A DNA stretch of 44,241 bases from SVTX01 sp045632305 (GTDB lineage Bacteria > Bacillota > Clostridia > Oscillospirales > CAG-272): assembly GCA_045632305.1 (NCBI GenBank), contig JAZQWL010000022.1, positions 1 through 44,241 of the forward strand, in the 5' to 3' direction. Below are positions 8,798 through 17,487 of this stretch, piece by piece (the first letter of the stretch is position 1; the number at the start of each line of letters is the position of its first letter). A program made the translations under genes and the position numbers. The notes beneath the pieces are model-generated. The model was not told the origin of the DNA. It was given only the letters and a program-made list of their open reading frames with translations, and ran no database searches.

Positions 8798-9946
8798 TCA
8801 GTCCTTTGTTCTTACGGGAAGAAGCATGAAGAGCTCCTTGATATTTTCATCCTCATCGGCGGGCTTGATATTGATGCTCATAAGCTTTGAGGAGAGTGCG
8901 ATCTTTACTCTGTCAGCCGTACAAGCTCTTACGCTGTCGGAGAGGAATCTGTTCTTAAAGGAAATGGAAATATCCTCACCGTCATGCTCAACGGGAACCT
9001 CATCGTAAATAGAGCCCGCTGTGGAAACCGCGCTTACCTTAAGAACATCGTCGCAGATTTCAAGCTTAACGTTGGGACGCATGTTGCCCGAGATCTTTTC
9101 TTCAGTAATAAGGGAAGCTCTCTCAAGCGCGGAAAGAAGCTGATCCTTTTCAAGAGTTACGAATATCTTGTGATTCTTGATGATAACTCTGTCATAATCA
9201 AGGTAATCACCGTTTATAAGGCGAGAGAAGAAGATAATTCCGCCCATATGAATTACAATGTTCTTGTAGCTCATGTAAACCGTAGCTACGTCATCCTCAT
9301 CGTCGGAGAGAAGCTTTACAAGCTCGTTTACGGACTTAACGGGAATAATGAAGGAGAAATCCGTAGAGGATGCGTTATCGAGCTTTTCAAATTCAGTCTT
9401 GCAGGAGCAAACTGCGAGTTTGAAGGTGTCGCATGCAACGAGAGAAAGCTCGTCTCCAACCGTTCTTACGTAACAGCCGTTGAGAACGGGACGGGGATCG
9501 TTTACGCCCATAGCATAGGAAACCTTAAGAAGCATCTTTCTAAGAGTCGCCTGCTTGATCTTAAAGCCCTTCTCGGTTGTGAGGTAAGGAATTTCAGGGA
9601 AGTTGGAGGCCGAAAGAGAACCTGTTTTGTGAGTGGATCTGCCGGATTCAAATGTCGCAATACCCTTGGAGTCAACCGAGAGGGTAATTTCCTCGCTGTC
9701 CATAACCTTGATCGTCTGATTGAACTTCTGCGCGTTGATAACGTATGAGCCCTCTTCAACTACGTTTGCCTCGAAATTGATTCTGATACCCTTTTCTGTA
9801 TCGAACGTAGTGAGCGTGCAGCCCGTAGGGGAGTTTGCTTCGATAAGAATACCTTCTGTTTCGGGGATCGGGCCCTTTGTGGATACCGCGCACATAAGGG
9901 GCGTGCATGCCTTGATTGCTTCCTGTCTGTTAAATATGATCTTCAT
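8798..9946 (-). CDS. dnaN: DNA polymerase III sliding clamp (beta subunit)
   Basis: The beta clamp is a homodimeric ring that tethers the replicative polymerase to DNA. The protein has 382 residues, with three repeated clamp domains and the ending FMLLPVRTKD, which matches the family's conserved C-terminal M-L-P-V/M-R peptide. It begins MKIIFNRQEAIKA, typical for Clostridia. The gene follows dnaA after a 365-base gap that holds the probable origin, as in other Firmicutes. Confidence 0.97.
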   Translation of the reverse strand: MKIIFNRQEAIKACTPLMCAVSTKGPIPETEGILIEANSPTGCTLTTFDTEKGIRINFEANVVEEGSYVINAQKFNQTIKVMDSEEITLSVDSKGIATFESGRSTHKTGSLSASNFPEIPYLTTEKGFKIKQATLRKMLLKVSYAMGVNDPRPVLNGCYVRTVGDELSLVACDTFKLAVCSCKTEFEKLDNASSTDFSFIIPVKSVNELVKLLSDDEDDVATVYMSYKNIVIHMGGIIFFSRLINGDYLDYDRVIIKNHKIFVTLEKDQLLSALERASLITEEKISGNMRPNVKLEICDDVLKVSAVSTAGSIYDEVPVEHDGEDISISFKNRFLSDSVRACTADRVKIALSSKLMSINIKPADEDENIKELFMLLPVRTKD

Positions 9947-10034
9947 AATTTTTCACTTTCCCGGACGGTGTCCGTCATTTTGATTTTGCTCTCGCTCGCG
10001 ATAGAAAGAACGAAAGAATGATAGAATGAAAGAA

Positions 10035-10049
10035 TAGTAGTAATAATAG
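10035..10049 (+). promoter_or_regulatory. DnaA-trio-like motif
   Basis: Five in-register trinucleotides (TAG, TAG, TAA, TAA, TAG) read 3'-GAT/AAT-5' away from the DnaA-box-like 9-mer at 10062-10070, which lies 12 bases to the 3' side. This is the geometry described for the basal unwinding system of bacterial origins, where DnaA assembles from a box onto the trios. Confidence 0.6.
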
Positions 10050-10297
10050 TGGCTGTTTAAATGTTGAAAAAGGGATTTTTCCTTTATTCGGTAAGGGAAA
10101 TTTTGCAAATTATCTGTAGAAAACGGTGTGTCGTACCGTCTTGTAAAATGTTGAAAACTCAGAAAAATACGACATAAGCTCGCACACGGAAAAATTTTCA
10201 AAAATTCAAAATGAAAACTCCTAAAAGTGAAAAATGTTGAAATGTGTAAAAGCCCCATTTTTCCTTTTGAACAAAAGAAATTTTCTGTTCAAAACCT

Positions 10298-10306
10298 TGT
10301 GGATAA
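10298..10306 (-). promoter_or_regulatory. perfect DnaA box
   Basis: TTATCCACA is an exact match to the consensus on the minus strand, five bases past the dnaA stop codon. It is the only perfect copy I found in the origin region. Confidence 0.85.
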
Positions 10307-10311
10307 ATTAT

Positions 10312-11757
10312 TTATTCTTTAATTTCCTTGATAATATCGTTTATCTCGTTTTCAAACTGCTGAGATTCGTCGAGACGCTTTTCCACGTTGTCGAGCGAGC
10401 TCATAACAGTCGCGTGATCTCGGTTGAATATCTTGCCGATATTCGGAAGTGACATTTCCGTAAGAGTTCTTATAAGATAGATTGCAATGTGTCTTGCGTT
10501 TGCAATCTCCTTGACTCTGGATTTACCTGTAAGATCACTCTTCTTTACGTTGTACTTTTTGTCGACTGCGGAGAAGATCTTTTCTACTGTAACCGAGATG
10601 GGCTCTGCGTTGCCTAAAAATTCAGTCATGCAGCTTCTCGCTACCTCCATGTCGATCTCCTTGCCCGAGAGGAACTTGATAGCGACCAGCTTCTTTACCG
10701 CACCCTCGATCTGACGGATATGGGAGCGGAGGTTTTCTGCTAAGTAAACTATAACCTCGTCGGAAACCGAGATTCCCGCCTGCTTTATCTTGTTCTTCAA
10801 AATAGCGATTCGAAGCTCGATATCCGGCGGCTGAATGTCTGCGATAAGTCCCCATTCGAATCTTGTCTTGAGACGGTCCTCAAGGGGCTTGATGTCCTTT
10901 GGTGGACGGTCGGACGTGAGAATGATCTGCTTTCCGTCCTCGTGAAGGGCGTTGAAGGTGTGGAAGAATTCCTCCTGGGTTGAAACCTTGCCCGCGAGAA
11001 ACTGAATATCGTCGATAAGAAGAACGTCGCAGGTTCTGTATTTATCGCGGAACTGAGGCATGGCGGATTTAGCCAAGCTCTCGATCATCTGATTTGTAAA
11101 GTCCTCGCATTTTATGTAAATGATGTTTGCGGCGGGATTTTTTCTCTTTATCTCGTTCGTGATCGCGTAGAGAAGGTGAGTCTTACCAAGTCCCGACGGG
11201 CCGTGAATAAAGAGAGGATTGTAATTCTGCGCGGGATTTTCCGCAACCGCGATACATGCCGCGTGAGCAAACTTATTGGAGTTTCCTACGATGAAGTTAT
11301 CAAAGGTGTATTCAAAGTTTACTATCGGCATCGTTGATCCGAGGGCTACGGGCTTTGCGGGCTGTCCCGTTACCGCAGTTACGATATCGTTTATGCGTTC
11401 ACCGAATTGTTCAAGCGCGCGGACGGGGGATTCCTTATCGTATTCGATTGCGGGAAGCTCTCCGAATATCTGCTCTGTGAGTGCCTTGGCATCCACGGGC
11501 TTTCCGACAAATTCAACATCCACGTTTATGTGGAAGCCCATAAGGTTTTCAAATTCCTCTTCCACCATGGAAAGATATTTATCCTTGATGATTCCGAGCT
11601 TGAATTCGGACGTTGTTGTAAACGTAATAGTATTGTTTTCAAATGATTTGAAGAGAAGCTCGCCAAACCAGAGGTCAACTGCCGTGCGACTGAGCTTTTG
11701 CTTCAACTGGTCCTTTACCATCTCCCAGATTTCCATAATTTCTTCGACGTATTTCAT
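10312..11757 (-). CDS. dnaA: chromosomal replication initiator DnaA
   Basis: DnaA binds DnaA boxes and opens the origin. The protein has 481 residues: the N-terminal interaction domain begins IWEMVKDQLKQKLS, a variable linker runs about 90-145, and the AAA+ domain has Walker A GPSGLGKT at 186-193 and Walker B LLIDDIQFL. The C-terminal DNA-binding domain carries the DnaA signature RDHATVMSSLDNVEK. The first ATG has a rather distant AAAGGAAAG; a second in-frame ATG seven codons later (MEIWEMV) is possible. An extended -10 promoter lies about 75 bases upstream. Confidence 0.97.
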   Translation of the reverse strand: MKYVEEIMEIWEMVKDQLKQKLSRTAVDLWFGELLFKSFENNTITFTTTSEFKLGIIKDKYLSMVEEEFENLMGFHINVDVEFVGKPVDAKALTEQIFGELPAIEYDKESPVRALEQFGERINDIVTAVTGQPAKPVALGSTMPIVNFEYTFDNFIVGNSNKFAHAACIAVAENPAQNYNPLFIHGPSGLGKTHLLYAITNEIKRKNPAANIIYIKCEDFTNQMIESLAKSAMPQFRDKYRTCDVLLIDDIQFLAGKVSTQEEFFHTFNALHEDGKQIILTSDRPPKDIKPLEDRLKTRFEWGLIADIQPPDIELRIAILKNKIKQAGISVSDEVIVYLAENLRSHIRQIEGAVKKLVAIKFLSGKEIDMEVARSCMTEFLGNAEPISVTVEKIFSAVDKKYNVKKSDLTGKSRVKEIANARHIAIYLIRTLTEMSLPNIGKIFNRDHATVMSSLDNVEKRLDESQQFENEINDIIKEIKE

Positions 11758-11833
11758 GGGGCTTTTGCTTTCCTTTCTTTATAAATTCAGCGCGTTTTTT
11801 AATAGCGACATATACTTTAATATAGTTATATAT

Positions 11834-11862
11834 ATTATAACATATATATTTAAAAAATGCAA
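11834..11862 (-). promoter_or_regulatory. dnaA promoter
   Basis: On the minus strand TTGCAT, a 17-base spacer, then TATAAT preceded by TG one base upstream (extended -10). The -35 is only a partial match. It lies in a very AT-rich block and is the best candidate for dnaA transcription. Confidence 0.6.
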
Positions 11863-11889
11863 GTGTAAACCGTAAATTTTTTCGCATAT

Positions 11890-11898
11890 TGTTGAAAA
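11890..11898 (-). promoter_or_regulatory. variant DnaA box upstream of dnaA
   Basis: TTTTCAACA lies 28 bases upstream of the dnaA -35 element, a plausible site for autoregulation. It is the same variant found repeatedly in the other two origin-region gaps. The rest of the dnaA upstream gap is AT-rich, with no gene seen. Confidence 0.4.
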
Positions 11899-12014
11899 CT
11901 TTAAATCCCTTACGGAATAAGGAAAAAATGCGTATTTTTACCGCTTCGCAAAATAAAAAAATACAAATAATTTGCACGGGCAAAAAAATAGGTGTAAATT
12001 TGTTTTAAAAGTTA

Positions 12015-12043
12015 TTGATTTATTTATATTTTTGTGATAAAAT
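12015..12043 (+). promoter_or_regulatory. promoter of the PHP-like/SGNH operon
   Basis: TTGATT, a 17-base spacer, then TGA-TAAAAT (extended -10). The same TTGATTTATTT...TGATAAAAT layout occurs before the aldolase gene at 27005-27033. Confidence 0.6.
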
Positions 12044-12100
12044 ATAATTGGAAAAATATGCGGCATTTTGTTTTATCAGTCGCGGAGAGGAGATTTATTT

Positions 12101-12985
12101 ATGTTTGTAGATATAATGGGTAAGACAAAACTGAAGATAGGCGTTGTTGTTCTGCCTTCGCTTGACAAGACTGTTTATATGGAAGATAAAATAAATCAGA
12201 AATGCGCTGAGATAGCCGAGGCATACGCAGAGGACGGATACGATGCGATTTCGGTTGCAATGCCGTATAATTATATTGATGAATGTGAGATCGAGAAGAT
12301 CAGAATTCTCTCATCGTGTCTTTATACCTTCGGGGATACGCTTCCCGAGGATAAGAGATTTTCAATCGTCGGTATGGGAATGGATATGCCGCCCGAATCG
12401 CAGATCGATTGGAGAAATCTGCAGAGAACATCGCATATAAAAGCTGCCGAGCTTATAAAAACCATAAATAAGTACAACGGAATTTCAATTTTGCTTTTGC
12501 CTAAGGATTGCTCGCTTGAGGAAGAGCAGATAGAAAAGCTTTGTGACGTCGATATGATCGATATATCGGGCATGTCGGACAGAATTTATAAAATTTTCGC
12601 GAAAAACGGTAAATTCCCGTCGATCACCGCCTGTAACAGAGGCGCGCCGAGAGCGGCGATTTTGGTGGAATCTTTAGATTTCAGCAAGGTGAGTATCGTA
12701 AGAGCCATCAAGCTTGGAAAATTTTATTCGGGTACGGGCCCCGAGCTTTCGGTAAATCAGATAGCTTCGGATAAGGTGAAGATCAATTGTACTGCAGCTC
12801 AGAAAATTTCGTTTTATTCCAGCTCCAGCGCGCCCACAGTAGAGGTTTATGAAAATAACGATTACGTCGAGGCGGATTACGCGGTCAAGGAAAACGACGA
12901 GTTTTTGATTGTTAGTATTTTTGATGAGAAAAAGAATTTTGCTGTAAGCTCAACCTGCAAAATAGCAAATTGGTATGAAAATTAA
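12101..12985 (+). CDS. degenerate PHP-fold protein, metal site lost
   Basis: The protein has 294 residues; the start has GGAGAGGAGA eight bases upstream. The C-terminal part matches PHP-type phosphoesterases of Clostridia: a stretch ending in AIKLGKFYSGTGPEL, followed by a beta-rich domain with KINCTAAQKISF. The N-terminal part keeps the helix-strand rhythm (AEDGYDAISV, where active members have GY..I..TDH), but the histidines and aspartates of the metal site (HCH, DH, DDNH positions) are missing. It is therefore probably a non-catalytic relative. It has no signal peptide and is presumably cytoplasmic. A lipoprotein SGNH hydrolase starts ten bases after its stop, so the two are co-transcribed. 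The family call is from remembered patterns. Confidence 0.6.
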   Translation: MFVDIMGKTKLKIGVVVLPSLDKTVYMEDKINQKCAEIAEAYAEDGYDAISVAMPYNYIDECEIEKIRILSSCLYTFGDTLPEDKRFSIVGMGMDMPPESQIDWRNLQRTSHIKAAELIKTINKYNGISILLLPKDCSLEEEQIEKLCDVDMIDISGMSDRIYKIFAKNGKFPSITACNRGAPRAAILVESLDFSKVSIVRAIKLGKFYSGTGPELSVNQIASDKVKINCTAAQKISFYSSSSAPTVEVYENNDYVEADYAVKENDEFLIVSIFDEKKNFAVSSTCKIANWYEN

Positions 12986-12994
12986 GGAGAAAAT

Positions 12995-14674
12995 ATGAAA
13001 AAGTTATTTGTGTTGAAATTGATATGTCTCACGCTTATCGTGGGCATGGTAGCTCCCATGATAATTTCCTGCAACGTTGACAATATTGTAGGTGATATTG
13101 AAAGTGAAAACAACACTACGGAAGCTCCCACAGAAAAGCCGATTGATAAGCATACAGAGGAAAAAACGACAGAAGAGCCGACGGACGGAGTAACAACAGA
13201 AGAGCCCACTGAAGCGCCCTCGGATGAAGATCCTACAACCGAAGAACCCACTGAAGCTCCTTCGGATGAAGATCCTACAACAGAAGCGCCCTCGGATGAA
13301 GATCCTACAACCGAGAAGCCCACTGAAGATCCCACTGATGAAGATCCTACAACCGAAAAGCCCACAGAAAAGCCCACTGAAGAGCCCACCGATGAGGATC
13401 CTACAACCGAAAAGCCCACAGAAAAGCCCACAGAAGAGGTTACGAGCGAAAGAAATCCCGATATTGAGGGACTTGATATCGACTCCTCAAAAATGCATGC
13501 GAACATGCAGAACATTTTCGCGGGAGATACAGTTCACCGTGAAACTGTAATGTTTATCGACAAGGGTGAGACAACAACGTTGCTTTTCCCGATAGATGAG
13601 ATCATTTCCGTTCAGAGCTATAACGGCAGAAAGACCTACGTTGAAGGCAGGGACTATACTGTCGTTGACGGAAAGCTTCATATCCCCGCGTCCTCAACAA
13701 TTAACGTGATTACAAGCAAAAATTATTATAATTATGCGGGTATGAACGGTCAGATGATATATGAAAACTATAACGGTATCAACGTTCCCGTATATTGGGG
13801 CGAGGGAGATACCATGACACAGTATCAGCTTATTGTTACGTACAAGCATTCGAAGGCGTGGGACGGCTTTTTACAGGAAACCTATGCTAAGAAGTTTGAA
13901 GGGCTCATAAGAAAGCTCATGGCGGGCGAGGACGTTACATTTATTTTCTACGGTGACAGTATCACCTGCGGATCGAACGCAAGCTGGTTTATCGGCAATC
14001 CCACGACCGACTGGGATAATCCCAAGAAGGTGTTCTATCAGTGGAGCTACACGATGCTCTTTACTCAGGCGCTCGCGGATATGTTCGGATATACCATCGA
14101 CTTTGTTGACGTATCCTATCTTGCAACGGTAATCAAGAAGCCGCCGGAGGATTACGTTGCGGGTACAAGAGGCACCATAACCTACATAAATACCTCCGTA
14201 GGCGGTTGGACGTCCGAGGGTGGCCTTAATAACTTTGATAAGCATATAAAGCCCTTTATCGAGGAATACGGCTGTGATCTTCTCGGCGTTGCATTCGGTA
14301 TGAACGATCCGGGAGTTGCTCCTACAAAGACGGCTGACAATATCAAGAAGATATACGAGAAGGCAATGGCGCTTGACAATGATTTCTACGCTCTTATAGT
14401 TTCCACAATGCTTCCCAATAATAAGGCGACTAACGGTTGGTTTGGCAATCAGTACCTTCAGGAGCCCGAGCTTATAAAGCTTGTGGATCAGCTCAACAGA
14501 AACGGTGTCGGAGCAGGTATTGCGAGAGTAAGCTCCGTGACGGAATCCATGCTCGAGAGAGTTGATTTCCGCGACTATACGGGTAATAATATCAATCACC
14601 CGAATGATTTCATGCAGAGAATTTACGCGCAGACGTGTTTGCAGGCGTTTATCGGCTATGAAAATATGAAATAA
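12995..14674 (+). CDS. SGNH/GDSL hydrolase lipoprotein with Thr/Glu/Pro linker (copy 1)
   Basis: The protein has 559 residues. It starts with a lipoprotein signal ending in an IISC lipobox, then a long linker (about 40-155) of tandem EEPTEAPSDEDPT-like repeats. Next is a beta domain (VMFIDKGE, FPIDEIISVQS, YVEGRDYTVVDGKLHIP), then an SGNH hydrolase domain with block I GDSITCG, block III FGMND and block V NHPNDFMQRIYA. The residue three before the block V His is Asn rather than the usual Asp. Such proteins are anchored on the cell surface and usually deacylate glycans; the substrate here is unknown. A clear paralogue lies at 37656-39575. It is co-transcribed with the PHP-like gene (AAGGAG, ten-base gap). 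Confidence 0.85.
   Translation: MKKLFVLKLICLTLIVGMVAPMIISCNVDNIVGDIESENNTTEAPTEKPIDKHTEEKTTEEPTDGVTTEEPTEAPSDEDPTTEEPTEAPSDEDPTTEAPSDEDPTTEKPTEDPTDEDPTTEKPTEKPTEEPTDEDPTTEKPTEKPTEEVTSERNPDIEGLDIDSSKMHANMQNIFAGDTVHRETVMFIDKGETTTLLFPIDEIISVQSYNGRKTYVEGRDYTVVDGKLHIPASSTINVITSKNYYNYAGMNGQMIYENYNGINVPVYWGEGDTMTQYQLIVTYKHSKAWDGFLQETYAKKFEGLIRKLMAGEDVTFIFYGDSITCGSNASWFIGNPTTDWDNPKKVFYQWSYTMLFTQALADMFGYTIDFVDVSYLATVIKKPPEDYVAGTRGTITYINTSVGGWTSEGGLNNFDKHIKPFIEEYGCDLLGVAFGMNDPGVAPTKTADNIKKIYEKAMALDNDFYALIVSTMLPNNKATNGWFGNQYLQEPELIKLVDQLNRNGVGAGIARVSSVTESMLERVDFRDYTGNNINHPNDFMQRIYAQTCLQAFIGYENMK
13110..13445 (+). repeat. in-frame tandem repeats coding a Thr/Glu/Pro linker
   Basis: Units such as GATCCTACAACCGA and AAGCCCACTGA recur many times in frame, giving EEPTEAPSDEDPTT-type peptide repeats. 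They encode a low-complexity spacer between the lipid anchor and the hydrolase, and copy number is likely to vary between strains. Confidence 0.85.
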
Positions 14675-14680
14675 AACAAA

Positions 14681-14711
14681 AAAATAAGCCCGACTCAGTC
14701 GGGCTTATTTT
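14681..14711. terminator. bidirectional terminator
   Basis: A 14-bp perfect stem (AAAATAAGCCCGAC with GTCGGGCTTATTTT) and a three-base loop lie between convergent genes, with A- and T-runs suitable for both strands. Confidence 0.85.
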
Positions 14712-15560
14712 TTATTTTACGTTTGTATAATCGTAAACTGTAGTGATGGTCTCACCCGTTTTATCGTCCACTTTCAAGATGGCTTGATGCGTGATGCGAC
14801 CGTCCTCGGAATAAATATAATTTATTTCACTCAGGTTTTTAACTGTGATCATTGATTTTCTTGTGGTGCTGACCGTAATTATTCTGCCGTTTTCATCGTA
14901 ACAGAATTTATTTACGTCTTCATCGTCGAAGAAGTAAGCGAGGCGTCCGTTTTCATCAAAAACGTACTGAAGAAGATCGCCTTCCGTGTCGTAAACGGAA
15001 ATGGAAGCGAGATTTTTGTTATCACCGTAGCAAATAACGAGTGAATCACCCGTTACGGTCTTTTTCTGGACGTCAGAATTGTAGGATATGCCGTACCCGT
15101 AGGTGGAATCGTCGTTGTATTTAATTTCGTAATAGTAATCGTCACCGCTTATCTTTGAAATAAGACCGTCGGTGTATTCGATGGAATAATCGAGGCGTCT
15201 TTCTCCGTCACATTCACCGTAGAGAGCTTCGTCGTAGTAGATAAATGAGGCAAGACCGTCCTTGTTGTATTCGATAAGATAGATGATATCGTCACCCGTG
15301 TCGAAATAGAAAACCGAATATCCCTATTTATCTTCTGTTGTCTCGGAAACATTCTCTTTTGTGGTGTCCTCCTCGGTGATGTCCTCTTCGGGAATATTAT
15401 TTGTTGAATTTGTTGTAATATTCTCGGATTTGTTTTCTTCCTTATCACCTTGAGTGGTAACAGACTGATCATCTGTTTTATCCATGTTGCAGGAGGTAAA
15501 TCCCATACAAAGCGAGATACACATGCAAGCGATAAGAAGAATGGAAATTATCTTCTTCAT
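14712..15560 (-). pseudogene. lipoprotein gene interrupted by an in-frame TAG
   Basis: The gene starts with AAAGGAGATATTT-ATG and a signal peptide ending in a GFTSC lipobox, then a Thr/Glu/Asn-rich linker. After 78 residues the frame meets TAG at 15324-15326. The same frame then stays open for another 203 codons and clearly codes protein: acidic, Tyr-rich repeats such as VFDENGRLAYF and CYDENGRIITVS, similar in style to YD/RHS-type beta repeats, ending at a TAA against the terminator. So this is one gene of about 282 codons split by a nonsense codon. A simple point mutation, a sequencing error or stop readthrough would all look the same. Its upstream neighbour is also decayed. Confidence 0.75.
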
Positions 15561-15577
15561 AAATATCTCCTTTAAAA

Positions 15578-16917
15578 TTATCTTTCAACCTCTGTTGCGT
15601 CGGGGAGAAAAATTGCAAATTCTTCGTAAGAAAATTCAATAACGTATTTATATTCGTCCACTGTGTAGGTTATTTGCTGAATGTTTGTTCTATCAAAAAT
15701 AACGAGCACGTCTATATAGCTATTGTAAACAGAGGGTGCAAAATAGCCACCCTTATCCTCACTGTATAAGAAGGCGTCAAATTTATCCGCAAAGACGGAT
15801 ATCATGTCGCGAGGCGAAATTCTTCGTGTTTTCGAATTCATCGTCTCCGTGACAATCCTCGGGAGTCAGAAACCACTTCTTATAAACTCTTTCCGCATAA
15901 AAATCGGGGGATTCGGTTTCATCGTTGTAGTAGTACCAGCCGCCGTTGATTTTTAGCATGTAGTCGATTGCCATTCTTTCAAAATCGCTGTCAACTATCT
16001 GCATTACGTCCCGTGCTCTGTTGGATGCCGCTTGCGCGACACATATATCGCCGTTGTAAAGCTCCATGCTTACCTGAAGATAATCAACGTCAAGGGCGAA
16101 TGCTTCGATCCAAACTTCTTCAGTAATTGAGGGGGCGGTGGAGTCGATGTCCGGATTGTCAGGATCACCTGGAACATCGGGCATATCGGGGGCTACCGTC
16201 GTGCCGTAATTAAAGTATTCGGAGGTCTGAGTAGCGTCGATTCTTCCGTCATGAGAGTCAATATACCAAAATTCATTGTATATCTTGTGAATTCTACCGT
16301 CCTTTACCGTCCATTCGTATTTTGTAAAGGTAATCGTACGGGGATCATTAGGATTGGAGTTGTCGATCACCTCGATGGGTTCGGTGTAATAATAAACACC
16401 TCTTGCGGCATCGTATTTGATCTTGCCAAAATCCTTCATATCGGGCAATAGTGTTTCTTTTTGTACGTTATCGATTGAATTTTTTCCGCTGTTTGTGGAT
16501 GTATTATCCGAGTTCCAATCGTATAAGGTATAGAAAACGTACACATATCCGTCAACTACTTTTGTTTCGGCTACCGTTTTGAAGTATTTATCGATCTGTG
16601 TTGTTATAATGGTAAAGTTGGTGTAAAGCGTGGGATCTGCCAGAGCGTACCATTCGGTTTCCGTAAGAGGAGCGTCGGTTGTTCCCTCGGTAGTTGCATC
16701 CTCGGTAGTGTTTTCTTCATCTTCGGAATCATCCGTGGATTTTTCGGTTGTTTTGCTCTCGCCCTTGTTTTTCTTCGTATCGTCCTCGTCCCTTGTGGGA
16801 GCTTCTATTTTCTCTGTTGTGTTGTTTTCATTGTTATCTTCGTGTTGCAGGATACAAGTACAGCTACAGCGGAAATACATATAATAAATGCGATAAGAAG
16901 TGATGAAATTTTTTTAT
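15578..16917 (-). pseudogene. decayed lipoprotein gene: lost start, two frameshifts
   Basis: Three frames must be joined to make one protein. Frame one reads KKISSLLIAFIICISAV and then a VLVSC lipobox, a perfect signal peptide, but the expected ATG reads AT followed by seven As, so the G is missing; AAAAGGAT stands in the right place upstream. Frame two begins near 16840, one base out, and gives a Thr/Glu linker and a soluble domain of about 330 residues. Frame three starts near 15805-15840 and supplies the C-terminal 80 residues ending LPDATEVER. Together these would be about 450 residues. The domain is not one I recognise; it is acidic and Tyr-rich, like its neighbours. Long-read indel errors are an alternative explanation. 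Confidence 0.75.
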
Positions 16918-16937
16918 AGGATCTATCCTTTTAAATT

Positions 16938-17432
16938 TTATATGTCGGTGAGGTTACTTTTGATAACCTCGAAAATTTCTTCGTCAAACGTAATTATAAT
17001 GGAAATTTCGTCGCGGACTATAAGCTCAATAAACTTTTCACAGTCGAAAAACGTGTTGTATTTGTACCGTTTTAAATTCTTGCGGTTTTCCTTTTCGGCT
17101 TTGGCATTTTCGGGTGTGATGAGCTTAATTTCGGTTACTTCGTTCAAGCCGATATGACACACCTTGATCTCGCGCTTTCCGTGAAATTCGAAAATTGCAA
17201 GGTCGGGCGTCAGCTGTCCGTCGGGCGTGAAAATATTTACGGTGTACTCCCTTAATACGAACGCTGTCGCAATATATACCGCTCCTCCGATAAGAAGAAA
17301 TCCGACCGTCTGGACGATCGATCTGCCCTTGATCTGCGGCGCTAAAAGAAGAAAAGCTACGCCGAAGATAAAGAGCACAGCCATTGTGAGCTTTGCCTTT
17401 TTATTTTGAGTTTTAAGTGTTTTTTTGAACAT
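16938..17432 (-). CDS. small membrane protein with a possible PH-like domain
   Basis: The protein has 164 residues from the ATG that begins MFKKTLKTQNKKAK; an upstream ATG ten codons earlier lies within the carB terminator hairpin and is less likely. Two transmembrane segments (about 15-32 and 40-60) are joined by a very short loop. A cytoplasmic domain follows with alternating strands (EYTVNIFTPDG, LAIFEFHGKREIKV) and a final amphipathic helix, which resembles bacterial PH (YdbS/YdbT-like) modules. That assignment is by pattern only and no function can be given. It lies just upstream of the decayed lipoprotein genes, on the same strand. Confidence 0.6.
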   Translation of the reverse strand: MFKKTLKTQNKKAKLTMAVLFIFGVAFLLLAPQIKGRSIVQTVGFLLIGGAVYIATAFVLREYTVNIFTPDGQLTPDLAIFEFHGKREIKVCHIGLNEVTEIKLITPENAKAEKENRKNLKRYKYNTFFDCEKFIELIVRDEISIIITFDEEIFEVIKSNLTDI

Positions 17433-17444
17433 ATTCCTTAGAAA

Positions 17445-17479
17445 CGCATCGGGTAAATCCAAAGAATTTACCCGACGCT
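17445..17479 (-). terminator. terminator hairpin after carB-dapF
   Basis: A 13-bp stem with one A/C mismatch (GCATCGGGTAAAT with ATTTACCCGACGC) and a seven-base loop. The U-run is better on the plus strand (TTATTTTTTTT) than on the minus strand (TTTCT), but carB is the only gene it could serve. Confidence 0.55.
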
Positions 17480-17487
17480 TATTTTTT

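Larger units (their letters stand above)
9947..10311. other. oriC: probable oriC element (dnaA-dnaN gap)
   Basis: There is no gene in this stretch. It holds a perfect DnaA box (10298-10306), TGTTGAAAA variants at 10062 and 10149, and weaker 9-mers TGTAGAAAA at 10115, TGTTGAAAT at 10235 and TGTGTAAAA at 10243. A purine-rich tract at 10000-10035 built of GATAGAA/GAAAGAAT-like units precedes a run of TAG/TAA trinucleotides. This gap is the unwinding site in Bacillus subtilis, so the same role is inferred here. Confidence 0.75.

Noticed and set aside
13110..13445. Tandem repeats resembling a CRISPR array
   Set aside because: They lie in frame inside a coding sequence, have no unique spacers of constant size, and translate to a Thr/Glu/Pro linker. 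The 78-bp repeats at 38933-39150 are likewise coding.
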